Translations under genes and position numbers: made by a program
DNA from: Arthrobacter_B sp038069765
GTDB taxonomy: Bacteria; Actinomycetota; Actinomycetes; Actinomycetales; Micrococcaceae
Reading direction: 5' to 3'
DNA length: 64,000 bases
NCBI RefSeq assembly: GCF_038069765.1
Contig: NZ_JBBPFS010000002.1
Location: 571,012-635,011 of the forward strand
The notes under the pieces: model-generated
Told to the model about the DNA's origin: nothing
Databases searched by the model: none
Seen by the model: the letters and a program-made list of their open reading frames with translations, nothing else
In this document: positions 60,325-64,000 of the stretch, piece after piece
Layout of the letters: the number at the start of each line of letters is the position of its first letter
Position numbering within the stretch: the first letter of the stretch is position 1

Positions 60325-60330
60325 TAGACT
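60325..60330 (+). promoter_or_regulatory. Candidate -10 (TAGACT) for a leaderless leuB transcript
   Basis: TAGACT ends 6 bases before the leuB ATG at 60337, and there is no Shine-Dalgarno sequence. Confidence 0.5.
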
Positions 60331-60336
60331 GTCGAT

Positions 60337-61398
60337 ATGAGCGAACAGTCCTCCTCCGTTTCCCTGGCCGTCATTCCCGGCGACGGCATTGGCCCCGAAG
60401 TGACCGCAGAGGCCGTCAAGGTGCTGCTGGCGGTTACCCGCGACAGTCCCGTCCGGTTTGATCTGACGGAATACCCGCTGGGTGCAGAGCACTGGCTCGC
60501 AACCGGGGAAACCCTGCCGGAGGAAACCCTGTCGGCGCTCAAACGCCACGACGCCATTCTTTTCGGCGCGGTCGGCGGCGCCCCGGGGGACAAAAGCATC
60601 CCGTCCGGCCTGATTGAGCGGGAAATGCTGCTGAAGCTGCGGTTCAGCCTGGACCATTTCGTGAACCTGCGTCCGTCCCGGCTCTATCCCGGTGTTTCCA
60701 GCCCGCTGGCCAATCCGGGAACGGTGGATTTCCTGGTGGTCCGCGAAGGCACGGAGGGACCGTACACCGGCAACGGCGGCGTCCTGCGGGAAGGCACCCC
60801 GCAGGAGGTGGCCACCGAGGTCTCCCTGAACACCGCCTACGGCGTCGAGCGGGTGGTGCGGGATGCTTTCCGGCGGGCCAGCGAGAGGCCGCGGAAGAAG
60901 CTCACCCTCGTCCACAAACACAACGTCCTGGTCTACGCCGGACGGCTCTGGAAGCGCATGGTGGAGCAGGTGGCCGCCGAGTACCCGGACGTGACCCATG
61001 ACTACCTCCACGTGGATGCCGCCACCATCTTCCTCGTGACGGATCCGTCGCGCTTTGACGTGATTGTCACGGACAATCTGTTCGGCGACATCATCACCGA
61101 CCTGGCCGCCGCGGTTACCGGCGGCATCGGGCTGGCCGCCTCCGGCAACATCAACATGGACGGCACTTTTCCCTCCATGTTTGAGCCGGTGCACGGTTCT
61201 GCGCCCGACATCGCGGGCCAGCAGAAGGCCGACCCCACCGCCGCCATCCTCTCCGCCGCACTGATGCTCCGCCATCTGGGCCTGGAGAAGGAGGCCGTAC
61301 GCGTGGAAGAAGCCGTGGAAGCCGACGTCGCAGCCCGCACCGGAAAGCCGCGCACGACGGCGGAGATCGGCAATGCGATAACCACAGCGGTGTCATAA
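60337..61398 (+). CDS. leuB: 3-isopropylmalate dehydrogenase
   Basis: A 353-residue NAD-dependent decarboxylating dehydrogenase of leucine synthesis. Motifs: SLAVIPGDGIGPEVTAEAVKVL at the N-terminus, the catalytic VVREGTEGPYTGNGG with Arg and Tyr, HKHNVLVYAGRLW with Lys, and DNLFGDIITDLAAAVTGGIGLAASGNI binding metal and substrate. It is the actinobacterial short type. It is divergent from the histidine kinase and starts directly after a -10 box. Confidence 0.95.
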   Translation: MSEQSSSVSLAVIPGDGIGPEVTAEAVKVLLAVTRDSPVRFDLTEYPLGAEHWLATGETLPEETLSALKRHDAILFGAVGGAPGDKSIPSGLIEREMLLKLRFSLDHFVNLRPSRLYPGVSSPLANPGTVDFLVVREGTEGPYTGNGGVLREGTPQEVATEVSLNTAYGVERVVRDAFRRASERPRKKLTLVHKHNVLVYAGRLWKRMVEQVAAEYPDVTHDYLHVDAATIFLVTDPSRFDVIVTDNLFGDIITDLAAAVTGGIGLAASGNINMDGTFPSMFEPVHGSAPDIAGQQKADPTAAILSAALMLRHLGLEKEAVRVEEAVEADVAARTGKPRTTAEIGNAITTAVS

Positions 61399-61459
61399 GC
61401 TCGGGAAGTACCAGTAACCATTTCGTCGGGCGGCCGCGCCGTCCACCGTGGAGGAAACA

Positions 61460-62566
61460 ATGTCTGTCAGTGCTCTGGAATTCACCCAGGAGCTTTCCGC
61501 CCATCCGAAGCCGGCCGAGGAGCGTGCGGCCATTCTGGCCAACCCCGGATTTGGCGACTACTTCACGGACCACACCGCGGTCATCGATTACAAGGTTGAT
61601 GAGTCCGGTTCCGGCGTCTGGCAGAACGCCCGGATTGAACCCTATGGCCCCATCGCCATGGACCCGGCCGCTGCAGTGCTGCATTACGGCCAGGAGATCT
61701 TCGAGGGATTGAAGGCCTACCGTCACGCGGACGGTTCTGTCTGGAGCTTCCGGCCCGAGGCCAACGCGGCCCGGATGAACCTTTCCGCCCGCCGCCTGGC
61801 ACTGCCGGAGCTGCCCGAGGAACTCTTTGTGGAGTCCCTGCGCCGCCTGGTGGCGCTGGACAAGGACTGGATCCCGGAAGGCGACGGCGCCGCCCTGTAC
61901 CTGCGGCCGTTCATGATCGCCACCGAGGCCTTCCTGGGCGTCCGCCCTGCCCGCGAGGTCTCCTACCGCGTAATTGCTTCCCCGGCCGGCAACTACTTCG
62001 GCGGCGAGCTGAAGCCTGTGTCCATCTGGCTTTCCACCAAGTACGCCCGCGCCGGCATCGGCGGCACCGGCGAAGCCAAGTGCGGCGGCAACTACGCAGC
62101 GTCGCTGATCGCCCAGATGGAAGGCGAGGCCCACGGCTGCAAGCAGGTCCTGTTCCTGGACGAGTCCAATGACAACGCCGTGGAAGAGCTCGGCGGCATG
62201 AACGTGTTCTTCGTCTTCAAGGACGGCACGCTGGTGACCCCGGCTCTCTCCGGCACCATCCTGCACGGCATCACCCGTTCCTCCGTCCTGCAGCTCGGCC
62301 GGGACCGCGGCCTGAACGTCCAGGAACGCAAGATCACCCTGGATGAATGGCGCGACGGCGTAGCCTCCGGCGACATCACCGAGGTGTTCGCCTGCGGCAC
62401 CGCCGCAGTCATCACGCCCGTCGGCGAGCTGAAGACCGAAACCGAGAGCATCGGTGCAGCAGATGCCGTTGCCGGCCCCGTGACCATGTCCATCCGCGAG
62501 CAGCTGCTCGGTATCCAGACCGGCACGGTCGAGGACACCCACGGCTGGCTCACCCGCCTGGTCTAA
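61460..62566 (+). CDS. ilvE: Branched-chain amino-acid aminotransferase
   Basis: A 368-residue PLP class IV aminotransferase for the last step of valine, isoleucine and leucine synthesis. The PLP lysine is Lys207 in GTGEAKCGGNYAAS; other motifs are HYGQEIFEGLKAYR, LYLRPFMIATE, LFLDESNDNAVEELGGMNVFFV and EVFACGTAAVITPVG. ATG 61460 is chosen because GGAGG is 5-6 bases upstream; a GTG at 61448 is less well placed. It lies 61 bases after leuB. Confidence 0.96.
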   Translation: MSVSALEFTQELSAHPKPAEERAAILANPGFGDYFTDHTAVIDYKVDESGSGVWQNARIEPYGPIAMDPAAAVLHYGQEIFEGLKAYRHADGSVWSFRPEANAARMNLSARRLALPELPEELFVESLRRLVALDKDWIPEGDGAALYLRPFMIATEAFLGVRPAREVSYRVIASPAGNYFGGELKPVSIWLSTKYARAGIGGTGEAKCGGNYAASLIAQMEGEAHGCKQVLFLDESNDNAVEELGGMNVFFVFKDGTLVTPALSGTILHGITRSSVLQLGRDRGLNVQERKITLDEWRDGVASGDITEVFACGTAAVITPVGELKTETESIGAADAVAGPVTMSIREQLLGIQTGTVEDTHGWLTRLV

Positions 62567-62577
62567 CACCCAACGAA

Positions 62578-63366
62578 ATGAGTCCGATGTCCACCACCGC
62601 CCTGATCCGCAGCAGCCCGCTGACCCGCTATGCCCTGGCGCCTAATCCCGGCCCCATGAGCCTGGAGGGGACCAACAGCTACATCATCGCTGCCGACGGA
62701 TCCGACCGCGTGGCGGTGGTGGACCCCGGGCCGCTGGACGAGGGGCACCTGCAGCTCCTGGCATCGGCCGGAACTGTGGAGCTTATCCTGGTGACGCACC
62801 GCCATATCGACCACACGGAGGCGAGCCAACGCTTCGCCGAGATGACCGGCGCTCCCGTCCGGGCTCTGGACCCGGCCTTCTGCGTGGGCGGTTTGCCGCT
62901 GAACGACGGCGAGGTACTGCACGCCGGGGGAGTGGAAATCAACGTGGTGGCAACTCCGGGGCACACGTCTGATTCCGTGTGTTTTCATCTGCCCGCGGAC
63001 GGGGACGGCGGCTCGGTTCTGACCGGAGACACCATTCTGGGGCGCGGCACCACCGTTCTGGACTTCCCGGACGGAACGCTGGGGGACTATCTGGTGAGCC
63101 TTGAGCGGCTTGCGGCTCTTGGACACGCAACGGTCCTGCCGGGACACGGCCCCGTGCTGCCGGATCTGAGCTCCGTGGTCCTGACGTACCGGGATCACCG
63201 TGAAGAGCGGCTGGCGCAGATCCGTGCCGCATTGGCAGAGGCGGGGCCGGATGCCACCGTTGCCCGGGTTGCGGACCTGGTCTACTCCGATGTGCCGGCG
63301 AACGTCCGCGGCGCCGCGGAACTCTCGGTAGCAGCCCAGCTGCAGTACTTAAAGGAAGCCGTGTGA
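62578..63366 (+). CDS. Metallo-beta-lactamase-fold hydrolase (LACTB2-like)
   Basis: A 262-residue MBL-fold enzyme. The di-zinc motif is THRHIDHTEA, with further ligands in PGHTSDSVCF, LTGDTILG and LPGHGPVL, followed by the C-terminal helical domain (LVYSDVPANVRGAAELSVAAQLQYLKEA) of LACTB2-type proteins, some of which are ribonucleases and others thioester hydrolases. It starts 12 bases after ilvE, probably in one transcript; ATG 62578 or ATG 62587 are both possible, neither with a strong ribosome site. The C-terminal end is 593 bases before the 16S gene. Confidence 0.9.
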   Translation: MSPMSTTALIRSSPLTRYALAPNPGPMSLEGTNSYIIAADGSDRVAVVDPGPLDEGHLQLLASAGTVELILVTHRHIDHTEASQRFAEMTGAPVRALDPAFCVGGLPLNDGEVLHAGGVEINVVATPGHTSDSVCFHLPADGDGGSVLTGDTILGRGTTVLDFPDGTLGDYLVSLERLAALGHATVLPGHGPVLPDLSSVVLTYRDHREERLAQIRAALAEAGPDATVARVADLVYSDVPANVRGAAELSVAAQLQYLKEAV

Positions 63367-63673
63367 GCACCTCCACCCTTCCGGGGCTTGCGCGCAGACG
63401 CTGATCCGCCGCACACTGGATGTGTCCTTTTCCGGAGGATCGGAACGGATCCGGGCGGTAGGGTGCAGCGTGCAGGAGGTCACACTCCGGGGGTTTGCGC
63501 CGACCGCCGAGGATGTGTAAAGTTGAGTGAGTTGCCCCGGTGAGCGCCTGACAGACACTGCGAAGTGTATCTGCAAGTGAGACTCCCGGAACCGGCAGCA
63601 AAACCCCACCACACAGCAACGGACAAGATCCGGACGCTTCATGACGGGTTCAGCCGGACAAAACAACGCAGGA

Positions 63674-63718
63674 CGGGAATTATCCCGAATTGCTAAAACA
63701 GTCCGGATGAAATAGAAT
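63674..63718 (+). promoter_or_regulatory. rRNA operon promoter with flanking palindrome
   Basis: TTGCTA (63690-63695) and TAGAAT (63713-63718) are separated by exactly 17 bases, the best promoter in the window. Directly upstream, CGGGA-ATTA-TCCCG (63674-63687) is a perfect 5-base inverted repeat that touches the -35. Confidence 0.75.
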
Positions 63719-63960
63719 AAAGAAACACTGCAGCGAAGAGAAAAGAAAAACAAACCATTGTTTTTCCGAGTATTTCGGATGCATCTGTTGTTTGAGAACT
63801 CAATAGTGTGCCAAGTTTATTGATACCAATTATTTTAATTGGTTGAACTGGTTCTTCCGCCCACCCCGTGGGCGCGGAGGACTTTTTTAGCTGGTTTCGA
63901 ATTTAGTGCAGGACCGTGCAGCCAATTTTCCTTGGCTCCGGCCCTGTGTCTGTAACACAT
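63719..63960 (+). ncRNA. rRNA operon leader with boxA-like antitermination motif
   Basis: The AT-rich leader holds TGTTTGAGAACTCAATAGTGTG (63788-63809 region), the conserved actinobacterial boxA stretch for Nus-dependent antitermination. A small hairpin CCAATTA/AATTGG (63826-63842) follows, and then sequence that would pair with the 16S 3' flank for RNase III. Between 63367 and 63673 I see no gene or other clear signal. Confidence 0.75.

Positions 63961-64000
<40 letters not shown>

Noticed and set aside
63349..63753. 134-residue minus-strand frame upstream of the rRNA operon
   Set aside because: It covers the rRNA promoter, has no ribosome site and shows no protein-like composition.

Overview
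The window is high-GC bacterial chromosomal DNA from an actinobacterium, most likely a member of the Arthrobacter group (Micrococcaceae). This rests on codon usage with G/C at third positions, many GTG and TTG starts, 1-4 base gene overlaps, an actinobacterial rRNA leader with a boxA-like motif followed by the 5' end of a 16S rRNA gene, a malate:quinone oxidoreductase, and an NrtR-nadABC NAD cluster. The genus is an inference. No phage, insertion sequence, CRISPR array or clearly foreign island was seen; this is mostly core-genome sequence with small accessory pieces.

Layout. 1-3634: end of sbcD and complete sbcC (DNA double-strand-end nuclease). 3768-9292: secreted M14 carboxypeptidase, an MFS exporter preceded by a coupled 10-codon mini-ORF, a small acidic protein, a soluble Ser/Thr kinase, an alpha/beta hydrolase and a small basic protein. 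9293-11861: a gene-poor stretch with short repeats, then an amino-acid permease divergent from an Lrp/AsnC regulator. 12027-20893: nrtR, nadA, nadB, nadC, a cysteine desulfurase, an M20 peptidase and an MFS transporter, six of the seven joined by 4-base overlaps and only nadB-nadC separated by a short gap. 20895-26679: SDR, MarR and LLM flavin oxidoreductase cassette, then an RND exporter. 26817-36180: mqo and a peptide-type ABC importer with two paralogous binding lipoproteins, two permeases and a fused double ATPase on the opposite strand. 36223-41000: FAS1 lipoprotein, tRNA-Leu, Bcp peroxiredoxin, MarR regulator, tRNA-Lys, a protein with an SD repeat, a D-2-hydroxyacid dehydrogenase and an unknown protein.

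41064-48642 is a branched-chain amino acid and serine block: ilvD, a 90-base direct repeat, a classic leader-peptide attenuator, ilvB-ilvN-ilvC and serA. 48803-60128 holds two FtsX-type ABC modules, a quinone reductase, metG, a helical unknown protein, an MmcQ/YjbR protein and a NarL-type two-component system. 60337-63366 carries leuB, ilvE and a metallo-beta-lactamase-fold hydrolase, so valine/leucine/isoleucine synthesis is split over two nearby loci. The window ends in an rRNA operon promoter and leader and the first 40 bases of 16S rRNA.

Signals that stand out: the ilvB attenuator with a Val/Ile/Leu leader peptide; the ilvD-ilvB 90-base duplication; in-frame minisatellites at the nadB/nadC junction; a palindrome overlapping the -10 of the LLM oxidoreductase gene; a mini-ORF coupled by a TTGA overlap to an MFS exporter; the NAD cluster running into a peptidase and transporter of unknown substrate; and a repeated arrangement in which a TANNNT -10 element sits 6-8 bases before a start codon, which suggests many leaderless mRNAs.
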